DNA of 64,000 nucleotides from Trichoplax sp. H2. Taxonomy: Eukaryota; Placozoa; Uniplacotomia; Trichoplacea. The stretch spans positions 62,001 through 126,000 of the forward strand of contig NOWV01000021.1 in NCBI GenBank assembly GCA_003344405.1, in the 5' to 3' direction. The position numbers were made by a program, and so were the translations under genes. Of the stretch, positions 37,592-51,700 are shown one piece after another (the stretch's first letter is position 1; every line of letters begins with the position of its first letter). The notes below the pieces were generated by a model that was not told where the DNA came from, made no database searches, and saw nothing but the letters and a program-made list of their open reading frames with translations.

Positions 37592-40500
37592 ATGTCGGAC
37601 GTTCCCTACGTTGAATTCGAAGATGCAGATGGCCATAATCCCCATAGGCCATTTTTCATTACCTATAGGCAAACGGCGATTGGTGTTATTGTCTTTATCA
37701 TTCTTGCAGTTAGTGTTGGATTGATAGCAGGATTAACAGCAAGTGGCAGGAATCAATCGGCTAATATCACCACAACAAGTATGCCGCTAACGACTGCAGT
37801 TCCAACCAAGTACGCCGCCTTAGCTAAACCTCGATTGCCTACCAGTATTAAACCGAAGGCTTATTACTATCAATTAGATATCGATATGACAAAACTGAAT
37901 TTTGTTGGCATCAACACGATTCAGTTTATGGTCAAATCTTCCACCAATATTATCATTGTCCATGTTTCTGGTATTAAAATGTTATCAGCACCGCAAGTTA
38001 GCAATGATCGAAACTTTAACGGTGCATCGACATACTATAAAGTTATCGATACTGGCAATTATAAGCCCAATAGTTATTACTACGTCGTCCTACAGAACAA
38101 ATTAACTCCAGGAACTTATTATATTCGATTTAATTTTACCGCGCAATTGGCTTCTGATCTGCTAGGACTTTACAAGTATCAGTATACAAGAGCATCAGAT
38201 CGGCAAAAAATGTAAGTCTACGTAGTCATTCTAAACTGTTTAGTAGAATATCGATATTATTATTTTTTAAATGAGCGACTACAGCACTAAAAAAGTATTG
38301 AAACAGTTTAGCATTCCTTTGTACAGCATAATATAGAATAATATCAAATAAAAATTACTTCTAGGATCGGTTTATAGGGATGAATATAAATAGAGTATAA
38401 CGAACACGAAATCATCGTAGTGAGAATATTAAATATTGTGCTTAGACCATCCCAATATTTTTAACTTAAGCAGTAAAAATACCGCTATATAACCAGAGTA
38501 ACTAGAAATTTTATCGAAATACACGTAGTATCCACATAACCTCAATTAAAGATCGGTATGATGGCTGCATCTTTCTATGTGCTTAGCAGTCATAATTTTA
38601 CTTGCTGCTAGGAGAAATATTACAAGCATAGTTGACAAAAGGAATTTGCACTCTTGTTGGCTGCTAAAAGTAATGGTATATTAGATATTCACGTAAAGTA
38701 TTAATAGTAAAACTAGTATGGATTGTTGATGAAGACTTATATGAAGTTATATTTAAGAAGTTTGGGAATATAAAACTGTGATGGAGGGTTCAATAAAATT
38801 GATACAAGTAGATTTAGTAACCATCAGAGACTAATAATACCTACATGATTTAGTGATAAATTAAATTCGCATTGCTAGCTGTAAAGTGTATAAGATTAAA
38901 TTCAGTTGCTGTTATGTAGACGAACATATAAGCTGTCATATAGTAATGTGAGCAAATAGGTAGCACTAATAACTATAATAAGTACAATAATTGAGAATGA
39001 AGTAAAAAGTCAGCGGTTTTAATACGTATAGAATAGAATACATGTGCAATACCTTACAGGAATCAATGATTTCAAGAAGTAAATGGGTATTTAAAGGAAG
39101 GATCAACATATAAGCTATCATATAGTCATGAGAGCAAATAGCTGGCACTAACAATAATAACTATAATAATTTAAAAATGAAGTAAAAGTCAGCGGTATTT
39201 ATACCTCTAGAATAGAATACAAGCACAATTCATAACAAGAATCAATGTTTTTAAGAAGTATAAATGGATATTTAAGGAATATCTTATATCACTGCATAAA
39301 TAGCTATTTAGAGCTACTGGTAGATATCACCACTATTAGTCAACACCATAACGTGAGCTAATAAAATGCAGCATAATTGGGTTGGAATAGCTTATATTCT
39401 TAATTTGATTCAGTTCGAAGCTTGGAGACTGTATCACAGCTTGTAAACCTTATTCTAAAATTTTATGAATAGGATATATTCAGTATTCAAATTTCTGATC
39501 TGTTTGAATAATTATTTCGATGAACAATAATTAGATGGGCAATAGCTAGCCAAGGGCAGGATTTCTATACACGGAGAATGATTCCTTGTTTTGATGAGCC
39601 AGCCTTGAAAGCAACCTTTCAAGCCACGATCATCGTGCCAAGTAATTATAGTGTCCGATGGAATATGCCTGTTACTAAAAAAACTGCTATTGGCAATAAA
39701 ATGCGTTATGAACATTCAAGTAAGTCAATTCTTACATTATTACTGCGGATTTATCATAGCTTCTAAGCTAAAATACTCTTGGATAATCGTTGTTTTGATT
39801 TGCAGTACCCTATTTACTATCTACTGTGTGTTGGCTTTCTTTCATACTTTTGCTACTATTATCGCAGCTTAATGCAATTATTTAAAACATGATCATTTAT
39901 CATAAACAGAAGATTACGGTACACTGTATATTATACTATCACTAGGTTATATAAGAAATGAACATATTGCTTTAAATCGATATTTTCTTAAATCTTAGCC
40001 TCTCCCATAATGTCAACGTATTTACTAGCCCTAGCTGTCGACGGATTTACTTATGTCGAAGGACATACAACTAGAAATACTCGTGTTAGTAAAATTGACT
40101 AGATCAATCCTGTTTAATATCGTTTTATTACTTGCTAAATAGATTTATCAAATAGCAATTGCAATAGTGAAAATTTAAGTTCTTAATTAGTGCAGCATTC
40201 GAGTTTTATACATGTGCAAATTAACTAATTTACAGATATTCAATGACCGATAATCAATTTAAACATTAAGATTCTAAATTCTCTTTAAAATTATATTTTA
40301 GAAGTAATGTAAGGGAATGAAATCGATTAAATTTGCGGCTTTTTTTAATAAATAGGTTAGAGTGTGGTCTAGACCATCTATTCGGAATGATAGTTATTTC
40401 TCCTTGAGAACCATCATCAATATAACACAGTACTATGAAGGATTTTTTGGAATTCCCTATCCCATATCAAAGCAAGGTTGGATTAATTGTTAGATAAGTC

Positions 40501-43500
40501 ATGATTGTAAACTGATAAAATCATCCATAGAATTCTAATATTAAGATTTTTCCTTTATAAATCATCTGTACATAGTATGTAATGTTTACCTAGCAAAAGA
40601 TAAATTAGAGCCAATAGGTGTAAATTAACTGCTATTACTGTCATCAACACATAGATCATGTTGCCGTTCCTAAATTTTATGCCGGTGCGATGGAAAATTG
40701 GGGTTTAAATTTATATCGGGAAGAAATTCTTACCTATAATCCTTATTATGTTAGCTCAAGATTACTAAAAACTATTATTGTTATCATTTCCCACGAATTG
40801 TGTCATCAGGTAAGCAACATTTCTGTACTATCGATAGCACGAGCGAGTTTTTATAACCTAATTAGTAACCCAGCTGTTTTACAGTACTCTCCTAAATTAT
40901 ATAGTTGGCAATATATAGCATGAATATGTTCAATCAATCTATACCTGTTATATTACTGATTGATCTGCTTTGATTTAATTTAAAAATTAGTGGTTGGGAA
41001 ACTATGTTACCATACAATGGTGGAATCATATGTGGATCACTGAAAGTTTTTGCAACTTCTATCAATTTTATGCTGGTTCTATCCTTCAGCCCAGCTTCTT
41101 CTTGGTAAGACCTCGTTACTGAAGAAATCTTCAAGTATAGCTAGCGACAATTTCAATCAAAGTTTTACATGCTACGATACCCTCTATAATTATTCGAGCA
41201 GAAATTGTTGGATTTAATAATTTTAATACAGTATTCTCCTCGAATAATTCTATCTTCTTGTTTCATGTACAATTTGCATAGAAACAACAATTTGTTACAG
41301 ATAGTGTTCAAGTTGCAATGCTTGTAGATGCTACTCGTAGTTCGCACCCCTTGGTCTTACCGCCTAATCTTGGTCCCATTTTCGATAAAATTACTTACGA
41401 AAAGGTATAATACTATTGACTACACCCTAGATTATTTGTATAAAATTAGTCATATCGATTTTTATATGATTCTTTTTGTTGACGTTGCTATTGCAGGGAG
41501 GATCTATCTTTCGCATGTTACGTGATTATATTGGTCCTGCAAATTATCATACTGGAGTAAAGGTAATTGTTTTGATTTCCTATTTATTAGGAAATTTATC
41601 TATTCTAAGTTATTTTAATTATAGCGGAGAGTAATAATAATATACAGGCTGTAAATTAGGAATAATGACACCTTCCTCATTAGATGCGATTATTTAAGTT
41701 CTAATAGCTTATCAGGAATAATTCAACTTTAGTACTTAATTAGCAATATATTAATGTATAGTTACAACATTAGCGAAGGAAATCTGAAATTAAGATTTTT
41801 ATCTAAAATTTCTGGGATATTAGGCATTATTAAAGAAATATTTATATAGTAATATTGCAACAGAACAAGTGTTTCAAGCTATATCTGGAGTAAGTAAATG
41901 TTGGCATTGCATCATTTATTGGTAATATAATTTGCATTCTTAGGCGTACCGAAATTAGATAGATTTATAGTCTAGGTTTAATACTGCCCACTTATTTAAG
42001 CTGTATTAGATGAAGTTGTTATCAATATGGAAACTTAATGATTGACCATCTGTTTGCGGAATATTTTAGTAAATTTTTTTTGTTAATTTAGATCATAACA
42101 CACTGGGTTAGTTTAGTTATTCGTTATCTAAATTTTATAGAATCTGCGTATAGCCTTTACCAGATAAAAAGGAAATATTTGACTATTAGCTGCCTCCATC
42201 TATTTCTAATTGGCAGTAAATAATTAATAGATATATATCTTAATCTTATTTGAAATAGGCAATCCAAAGTCCAATTAACATCAGTGATTTTATGGGTCCT
42301 TGGGTATATCAAATGGGTTATCCATTGGTAACTTTAATTCGTCATCCCGGCAATCGTGGTTTGGGCATAATATCACAGCAACGTTACCTAACTAATTCAT
42401 CATTAAATCCTAGTACTGACCCTCCTGGTTCACCCTATCCTTCAACTTTTGGGTAAAATTCTTTGTATATTGTATAGCTGGTATTATAAATTGTGTACGC
42501 AAAAGCAAAGTAAAGGCCCTACGAATTAATTAATATTGAGCTATATGCTTTATTTCGAGATGCTATTATCGATTGCGAACCTTATTTTAAGTTGCTGCGA
42601 TCATTGTCCAACTGTTATATAGTTATTTAAATATTGAAGCACTTGTAATATTGAACCCTAACAAGATGTAGTAGATGATAGGTTATATAAATGCAAAGTA
42701 AATGCCCTAACGGATTAATTATTATTGGGCTATCTGCTTCATTACGAGATAATGCTATGGATTGTTGAATTACTTTGATCACTATACAATCATTATATAG
42801 GTATTTAGTTAATTAAGTGCTGTAGAACTTGTATACAGTATTAAACCAACAAGATGTAGTACTGTAGAAGATTGCTTAATTGATTAAATAATATTACGCA
42901 TTTCGCTTCATTAAGAGATGAAACAACCAATAGCACAAATGATTTTAAATTTTATAGGCACTATTAAGCTTTATAAAGCTGTTTAATAGATTTAAAATGC
43001 AGTAGTATTGGTAAAACTAAGCCAAAAAGATGACGCGCATGCCATATTTAAGAAAGATTGATTAATAACTTGAATCAACTTCCTACTCTAGCTTTAGTAG
43101 TGGATTTTATGATAGCGTACACCGTAATACTGTTATATACATATGTAATTATTTCACAAAAATTTGACTCATTCTTACCTCTATAGCTACAAATGGACTA
43201 TTCCTATTCGATACTACAATTCAGGAGATAAAACTACTAAACTCCTGGTGTTTGATAGGACTTCAGGTAATAACCCATGGAGTAATAATATTTATTATGC
43301 GAAACAAATTACTGCAAAGGCTCACAACAAAGATATGTACAGGTCTGATAGCCTACTAGATAAATAGAAAAATGGTATAAATTCTCTATGAACGTAATAT
43401 GCGAATAATTTATAAATAAGTAATACTCCATAAAAGCTACTCATATTTAGTAATACGAAAAAGCCAGATTAAGAGTTCATTAGAAGAATAAATTTATTAA

Positions 43501-46500
43501 GTTTTGACTGTCATGAGAACTGGTAATGGATTATTACAAATTACGTTAAAATATTTCTGCTATAAAGACTCTAAAAGTTAAAATTACCGAGTATCTAGCG
43601 TATAGATTTGTTGTATTCTATTAGAATTATTAATATTTAATAATTAGCTAGCGAAATTACATCATGAATTTGTACGAGTATAAGATTTGTTGTAAGCTAC
43701 CGAAATTGTTAATAACTCTTTAGTAATATCAGCTACAAAATATCTTACCGTGAATACTGTAAGTTTAAAAGTTACTAAATATCACCGATTTTTTCCTGCT
43801 ATGTTAATGCTATTGATTCTTACTTGCTAGCCTCTGTTCAGATTGGTTGGCCAGCAAATACATGGATAAAATTAAATACCGACGAAATTGGTTTCTATCG
43901 CGTCAACTACCCTACAGAAAATTGGCAAGCTTTGGCTATGGCATTACAAACGGATAAAACTGTATGCAAATACGTTGTCAGTTGTAGTGGCTGCTATCTG
44001 TACTGAAAACTTTAGTAGAATATTCTAGATACGGTGATAAATAGTATAGGAGTAATTACTTTCAATTTTGATTATATTTAGCAATTTTCCGAAACTGATA
44101 TTGCCAATATGTTGGATGATGCTTTTCAACTTGCACAGTAAGATCGATAGAATAAATTAAAAGTAATTTTTACATTTTACGTAACAGTAATGAGGACACA
44201 AAATGCTTTGAAAGTTTTATGTATAGTTGATAATTTATTTTTATATATTGGATTATTTCAGGACTTATCGTATTAACTACATGATACCTTTAAACCTAAC
44301 CAAGTATTTATTTAAAGAGACAAATCAATTACCCTGGGGTGTTACTAGCCTTTACTATTCTGCAATGTTTCAACGCCTATCAAATAGAGGATCCTTTCAA
44401 TATTTCTCAGTAAGTAGAGTTACTTTAGGATAAATACCCGTATCGGATTAAAATGAGTCTACACCTTTATTTTTTTCGCTGGGCATATTGTATCGTTCAG
44501 AAGCAGTCCCTACAATCACCTAGCTGTTATGCTCAAACTTTATAGAGTGGTGTATTTAAAATTTTTATTTATTACAGTAGGTGATTTATAACATTTCATA
44601 TTATTGAATTGCCTAGAAATACTTTCAGAAAATAGCTGCTGTACAGGCCGATCGGTTTGGATTTTCTGATAACGGAAACTGGATATACAAGTAGGTGAAA
44701 AATGACGTATTAACAATAAGACAATTTAGTGGAATATTTTTATTCATAACGACATTGGAAGGCTTAGCATGATTATATTGAACTTTAATGTCTGTAAGAA
44801 ACTTAGAAAAGACTAACTAACGAATTTTTAAAGTTAAATTTACACGGTTTTCTTACTATAAAGGCACTGGAAGTTTACTGTGCTATGGAGAAATTAACAT
44901 ACATATAATATACCAGTATTTTAGCAAGTACGGTAGTTCATAATATGGCGTATGAGATATTTCTACTTATAAAGAGACCGAAGATTTTGTAACCATTATA
45001 TTAACTACTTCAGCATTAGTTCATAGAGGTACACGGGGTAAATTTTAATAGACTAATCTTTCTGTTTATTATTTATTTACAATATAAAAGAAAATCAATA
45101 GATTATTATGATTATATTGAAACTAGTATTTCTTTCAATAGTGTAATATCTAAAGGAGTAAATGATGAATTCCTATACTTTAATCTTGCTTAGCGTTTTA
45201 TAATTATAACATATCCTATAAAGCTTAGTAACAGCCTAAATTTTGTATGTAATTTCAATTGATATAGTGGCAATACAAACTTGATATGAGATTCTTTTAG
45301 CAGGAAAATCATGATATCTCATTATCATTCGTATGATCTTAATTTTAGGGAAGCTCGAGCAACTGTGTTAGAGATGGCTTGTAGTACAGGTTATAAGCCT
45401 TGTATTGCTAATGCCACAGCCATCTTCAAGAAATATATGCAAAATCCTACAGCCAATAAGTACGTAAATATGCTTAGATTCGAAGATTACAAATTAACTC
45501 GATGGTTTATATTTTCCTTCATTAATGATGCAACTGAACTGAGACCGAACTTCTTATATGATTCTCTACTTTTATCGTAGTATCAAAGGCACAATTAGAG
45601 GAATTGTATTTAAGTATGGTATTGAAAATGGTGGTGCTACGGAATGGAATTTCCTATTTAAGCAATACAAACAATCGCTAAATATTGCCGATAGACGAAC
45701 TATGTTAAGGGCATTATCAGCCACAAAAATACCTTGGCTTATAAGAAGGTATGACTAAATGTAGAATGATTTTATGAGAAATACAAAGTTTAGACCTAGT
45801 AATTTTTGAAGAATTATGTTAAGTAAACATATAATTCATGAATGGTTGGTAACATCCGTGCTATTATTATAGGTTCTTAAATTATACTGTTGATCCAACT
45901 AAAATTCCGTCAAGTTCTATGCAAACTGTTCTACTTAATGTTAATCGCAATACGGTAGGAAGGTATTTTACCTGGGAATTTCTGCGCGACCATCAAAACT
46001 TCTTGATGCAGAAGTAAGTAGCTTTGACTGGATATGTGCAGATTGGAATACTTCTCGTAATTACTGTTGTACTTTGCATAATAAAAGTATGATGGGCAAA
46101 TAGATATTTGAAAATTTTATTGCATTTATATCGTAACCAATACGTAGATTTAAGACAACAAGATCAATTGTCCGCATTATTACTCAAAACTATGACACTC
46201 CACTTCTGCTGAATCAGGTATACAACAATTTAAAGAAATTATTATTATACACGTATAAATAGCTTATGCTTTTCAACTTTAAATGTTGTAAGTATGACGA
46301 TAGATACAAACTGTAGTAACGAATGAGATTAACATAGTTAGCAAGACCTACTGGTATGTTTTGACATACCACTCTCGATTTGCCTAGAAATTAATGCTTT
46401 ATATTCGCCATTCTTTCAATAATATACCCAGATCTTTATTGGATAGAATGATAAATTATTTCCTTCATTATTATGACACTGTTGTTCACTATTACAGCCA

Positions 46501-46881
46501 AATAGAAATTACGAATCGATAGAAACTGCTTAACATACATTTATTGTTAGAATTTATTATCAGTATATATGAGAATAATGTCTATAGATTGTGGTAGAAG
46601 GATTGCAAAAACTAATTGTTAATGGGTTATCTGACTATTACATCAATGGCATTTTTAGTTTAGTATGAAGCTGTTCCAGTTTAGTATAACTTTTAATTTT
46701 ATTAATCCAATTTATCATATGATAGGTGATGAATTACTTTAAAATGTTCCCAGAAAATTCAGGGAGCGCAAAATCTACGGAAGCATCTATTATTCAAAGA
46801 ATTAAATCTAATATGCAGTATTTGCATCGGTGTGAAAGTACGCTTTCCACATGGTTTGCGCAGAATGCAATAAATACGTAG
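37592..46881 (+). CDS. membrane-anchored M1 zinc aminopeptidase (aminopeptidase A of this locus)
   Basis: Twenty exons in phase give 950 residues: 37592-38211, 39535-39719, 39999-40084, 40356-40476, 40655-40809, 40991-41104, 41282-41404, 41497-41562, 41824-41889, 42259-42452, 43187-43266, 43831-43961, 44082-44137, 44262-44409, 44629-44690, 45349-45459, 45581-45748, 45873-46013, 46148-46217, 46726-46881. Order: short cytosolic tail, one membrane segment (TAIGVIVFIILAVSVGLIAG), Thr/Ser stalk, M1 N-terminal domain with PCFDEPALKATF, exopeptidase motif GAMENWG (near 40687), zinc site HELCH (40792-40806), third ligand Glu after 18 residues (WITES), catalytic Tyr in ITYEKGGSIFRML, and the helical C-terminal domain. 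All catalytic residues are present, so it should trim N-terminal residues of peptides outside the cell, like APN/ANPEP or TRHDE. The Cys in HELCH, where Ala is usual, is a small oddity. The family is clear, the one-to-one orthologue is not. Confidence 0.93.
38922..39280. repeat. tandem duplication in intron 1 of aminopeptidase A
   Basis: Two diverged copies of about 180 bp starting near 38922 and 39103. Each opens with ACATATAAGCTNTCATATAG, and both carry ATGAAGTAAAA followed by GTCAGCGGT and then AATAGAATACA. Non-coding. Confidence 0.65.
42500..43040. repeat. three diverged tandem copies in intron 10 of aminopeptidase A
   Basis: Units of about 180-190 bp near 42500, 42691 and 42868. The first two start GCAAAGTAAAGGCCCTA or GCAAAGTAAATGCCCTA and share AACAAGATGTAGTA near their ends. 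The third is more worn but keeps the CTTCATTA, AGAGAT and AAAAAGATG blocks. Non-coding. Confidence 0.55.
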
Positions 46882-48717
46882 TGAATCATTTTATCAACAG
46901 GTTCATAGAGAAGTAGATGTAAATGAATTAATTGCTAGTAAAGTATAGTACGTTGAAATAACATAATATAAATGTAAAATTTTTCAACTGGATTGCAATT
47001 TGCTTCATTTTTACTTGTTATAAACCCGTAGTGCACCATCGATTTCTATAACAGAATCCTTTTCATATACTTGTATAAGTATCTCATTCTGGAGCCTTTT
47101 GTATATTTACAAATCGTAGCAGAATGTTTTCCTCTGAAGTATATTGTCGATTAGTTCGTTAGATGTGCTATTCGTTCTAGTATACTAATGTAATGTTGTG
47201 GATATTCTTGAAGATAAATAGTTTATTGTATATCATTACGATGTATTATATTCTTCGGAAATAACGGAAATAAATGATAGAATTTGAGTTATAGGTGGTC
47301 TGCACTAAGTCTACACTACGCTATCGTCTGATCTTGGTAGACTTACTAGCCAGTCTGGCAATTTAATGATCATCGTTGCTATGGTTATTGACCTAGAATT
47401 ACGTTATATAATTGATATTACACTTGAGAAGGTCCAACCTGGAGCTGTATAGCTCACCGCACATTATTATAAAATAGGATTTAAAATAGTTTATCAATTG
47501 AGAGAATTTCTCTATATGGCAACGGTAAGACAGTGTGAGATTTCTATGAGAACAAGTTGGGCTAGATATGATCTTTTCTAGCTATGAGCAAATGTAATTG
47601 ATACAGTAAAGCTTACAAGAAAGTGTAATTGTTGATTTATTATTTTGAAGACACTTTCGATACGATAGCAGTTATTGATAACTCTTTCCGCTTATAACGA
47701 ATGGAAGTGGACAGCTAGTTGCACATCAAGTTTGTTTTCTTTCTCTTTAGCAAATAGTCGCTCTTCAACTGTACTACTATGTGTACTCCTAATTCGGACT
47801 TTGGCAGGCTATTGCTCGTAATAGTCTATGGGGATATTGGGGCTTTAGACGTAACATATATCAATGTTATCATCATAATTTAGATAGTCTGATTGCAGCT
47901 AGATAGTCCTTGGCAGTTGTAAGATGGATCAAATTGATTTAATAGAGCTTACAAGAAATTGTAGTTATTGATTATTATTATTTTGAAGACGCTTCCGATG
48001 CAATATCACTTATTGGTGGTTCTTTCCATTCATAGCGAACGGAGGTGGATAGCGAGTTGTCTATATGAATTTTGTTGTAATACTTGAGGTCGTCGGATTG
48101 CAGCTAGATAGTCCTTGACAGTTGTAAGACGGATCAAATTGATTTAATAGAGCTTATAAGAAATTGTAGTTGTTGAAGGCGCTTCCGACGCGATAGCACT
48201 TGTTGATGGCTCTTTCCATTCGTAGCGAACGGAGGTGGATAGCGAGTTGTCTATATCAATTTTGTTGTAATAATTGAGGTCGTCTGATAGCAGCTAGATT
48301 GTCCTTGGTAATTCTAATGGATGTAAGAAAGCTTATAAGCCATTATAGTAGTTGTTTTATTATTTTGAAGGCACTTTATCACAACTCTTCAACCTATTCA
48401 GGATACTGTAGTATAGGAATTCTTCACTTGCACTTTCCTTAACCAACTTGAACTCGGTGTCCTATACAACGCAGTAAGCGCTAGCTCCTACCTGATACCG
48501 TCAATAGCTGTTCCACTAGTTCCACAACAGCGTATCAGGCTGCTATAAGCCTTTGCCATGACGTATTGACTTTCTTCTTCAGTAGGAGAGGATTCGACGG
48601 CCAGCGAACTTAGCACCATTAAAGAACTGCAGGTAAACCACTTGAAGAGAATTTTCCATTGGCATTTGTATCCTCTCTCGCTTTTTCATTCATTTCTGAT
48701 CGTCATGGAAGACTGAT
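46882..48717. other. intergenic with a local repeat cluster
   Basis: No gene. 47598-48375 is filled by related repeat units, listed separately. The last 300 bp before 48718 should hold the start region of the chimeric gene; a three-codon upstream frame (ATG GAA GAC TGA, from 48704) precedes the main ATG. Confidence 0.5.
47598..48375. repeat. cluster of four related repeat units (190-205 bp)
   Basis: Units start near 47598 (5' part missing), 47891, 48096 and 48286 (3' part missing). Shared blocks are GCAGCTAGATAGTCCTTG, GGATCAAATTGATTTAATAG, AGCTTACAAGAAATTGTAGT, ATTATTTTGAAGAC and AGCGAACGGAGGTGGATAGC, then GAGTTGTCTATAT. Units 2 and 3 are the most alike. A solitary relative lies at 7588-7695. 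Confidence 0.75.
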
Positions 48718-51700
48718 ATGGTTGAGAGGATGGATGATACTATTCCTTTAATACTAGATGATCGTATAAAAAGGCGGAGACGTAGAGAGGTTATGACAAC
48801 ATTCAGCAAGATCACACTTGGGGTTTTGTTGATGATATTGGTAATGAAACTATGGTTGCAATCAGAAATGATCAGACCAACCATGACATTTGGTTATAAG
48901 GGAAATAGAACAGTCGAAACAACAAGATCATCGATCATGTCGACTGATAATCCAAGGGATGATTTACCTGGCTCCCATTTCCTGCCTAATATCAAAGCCA
49001 AGGAATATTATGTCAACTTGAGCATGGATATCAACCAATTTCAATATAATTTAATGTTTATTATACGTATTGCTGTTCTATCTCCAACAAATACTATTAT
49101 TCTTCATGGTAATGGTATCGACATGAAGTCAAAACCTCAAATTACTCGTAGCTTGGACTTTCATCAGACTTTAATACAGTATCGTCTTCGTAACGCTACT
49201 AGAAGATCAACTCAAAATGCCAGCCGTTACTCTCTCGTCCTCGATAAAAATCTAGCAATCGGTCATTATTATATTCGCTTCAATCTTACTTCTCAAATAG
49301 CTTCAAAATTTCTTAGATGTTGTAAAGACGAAAAGAATTCGTAAGTAGATCATGTAATGATTTTGGAATGCACTACTTCTAATGAACATCAATAGACACG
49401 GTAATAAGATGGTGACAGTCGATTCTATCCTATGAAGCAACAAGAGCTACTAGACGAGTCACATTGGACTGTAATGAAAGATTGGATAGCATCATAAATT
49501 GATTCTTAGTACCTAATTAGGAGTAGTATACAAAAAATGTCGTTTAGTGTCAAAAATTTGAGCGACAAGTTTCTAATTTGATTAATTACACATATGATTA
49601 TTGCAAGAATCATAGGAATACTTTCCTTAAATGAAATGCTACCCTTGCCATAATACTGTAGAAAATGAATTGTTAATCGCTGGTCAAGGCTCCCCATCCA
49701 GTACTTTCATAGGTTGTATACTTTCCCATCACATGATAAGGCAAAGACTTGTCAAAGTTATCCCTTAGTCTAAAAGACAGATTGTAATCGCTAAATTTAG
49801 TTCACCAGCAACTGCTGATGAAGTTCAATTATATCCTAAGCTATGACTACAAATAGACATTTACCTATGTTGATGAATTAGCGTTCCATCGTCAAAATTT
49901 TTATTCTTCCAATTTAAAGCCTAAAAATATGCCTACAAGATAGACACCTGCCATTGACTTATTCTTGTGAATGAACTTACACGTATGACAGAAACAGTAC
50001 AAGGACCACTAATGTTTCCTTAATGAGTTTTTTAATTACTTCTAGTGTGTTATAACTTTCTTTAAAGGGGCGTTTGAGATATTGTACTAACTGCAATAAA
50101 TCACATAGTATTGATATTGCAGCGATTGATAGCTTTCGCTGATTTTTTGATCGAGTTGGCTCATTTATTTTCTTCCTTTATATTAAATGTAGTCGAAGCG
50201 GAATGTTATCCTCCCTGAAAGTCTTACCGTATTTAAACGAAAAGCAATTCAAGATCAATTTTAAAGCCGTTATCGTAGCTCATAAGGATTACCAGCTCAG
50301 ATGGAATACACAATATGCTCGAAAAGCATCTGTAAGTTCAAACAAGATCTCCTATACCTTTGGAGGTAAGTAAGACTAAAGTTTAAGATATTGTTTCTAT
50401 TATGACTGTATATTCTAAAAGATAAATGCCTTTCAAGTACAGTACAGTAGTCAGCAATGTATTATACTTGGACAATTTTTTATATTCATTGTAACAATAA
50501 TGATGTTAATATAGATGTGCAACATAAGATTGTGCTATAGTTAATAAATCCAGAGCAGTATATGATTATTGTGGCGTTATGATCATTTGTTGCAATCTAG
50601 CTGCATACGGCTAATAAACTATTCTTCCATTCCATTTGATTTAGCATTCAATTTTATGTCATCACGCCTGTACATGGTTTTACAGAGTGCTGCCAATTTA
50701 TTAACAGATGGTCAAAGCATCATTACGAACAAGCTATTGCGCAAAATAGTAAGTATACCAACCACCACTATCTGAATATTTAAAACAATTAAAATTGTAT
50801 ATATTAGTACACTCATTTCAAAGCTTGGATTCGCATTGAATTATCGATTAGTTAAAGATGCTATTTGAAACATTATACTCTAGGTCAGTTATAAAATGGA
50901 TCCTTTATCTGTTAGTCAAGAAATTCAGAAATCAGGTATTAACACCCAAAGGAATAATCGAATGCATCGTCAATGTGAAAACTTAAATTTGAAAGTTGCC
51001 AAGCAAAAGTGGGGAAGTCCGTATAATCAAAGTTTTCTTATCATCCAATGGGATACTTCTTGGCAGCCCGGGGAATTCGATTTTATAGCAGTATTTAATA
51101 AGATTCCAAAATCACCTTTTAATCATTTACCACGTCAGTACTATTGGATCAAGTACGCTAGAAATAATACCATTGTAACTGATGTTGTATATAGGCAAAA
51201 TTTATATTACTATGTAGTCTACTATACCTATAAACGCAATCCTGCAAGTTTGCAAGGATTTGGTTTTACTCCTGTGAAAGTCATATGGATTTATAATAAT
51301 CTGACCAACTTGCCTGCCATGCAAGATGACTCTGGTTATGCAGCTCAGCCTCATCCTAGAATTAGTCCTCAAGATGTTAACATCAAAGAAAGTGTTATAC
51401 AATTACAGGACAGCCAGAACTATACTAATCATTATCCTTTCTTGACAGCTTCTGGTCAGCACACATTAGACATTGGAATTGACTTAAGTTTAACGTTTAA
51501 TTTAAACTGGTATCATCCTCATGATGTGGACAAGTGGGATTATGTCGCTATTTATAATCATGATCCTAAGAATGTTAGTGGTTACATTGCAAATCAGTGG
51601 TGTTGGGTAAGTGATTACAAAACTGGATTCTGTAATACAGGTGTTCAATTTGATCGCCAGCATCATTATTTTGCCGCCTACATTAGTTATGATTATCATG

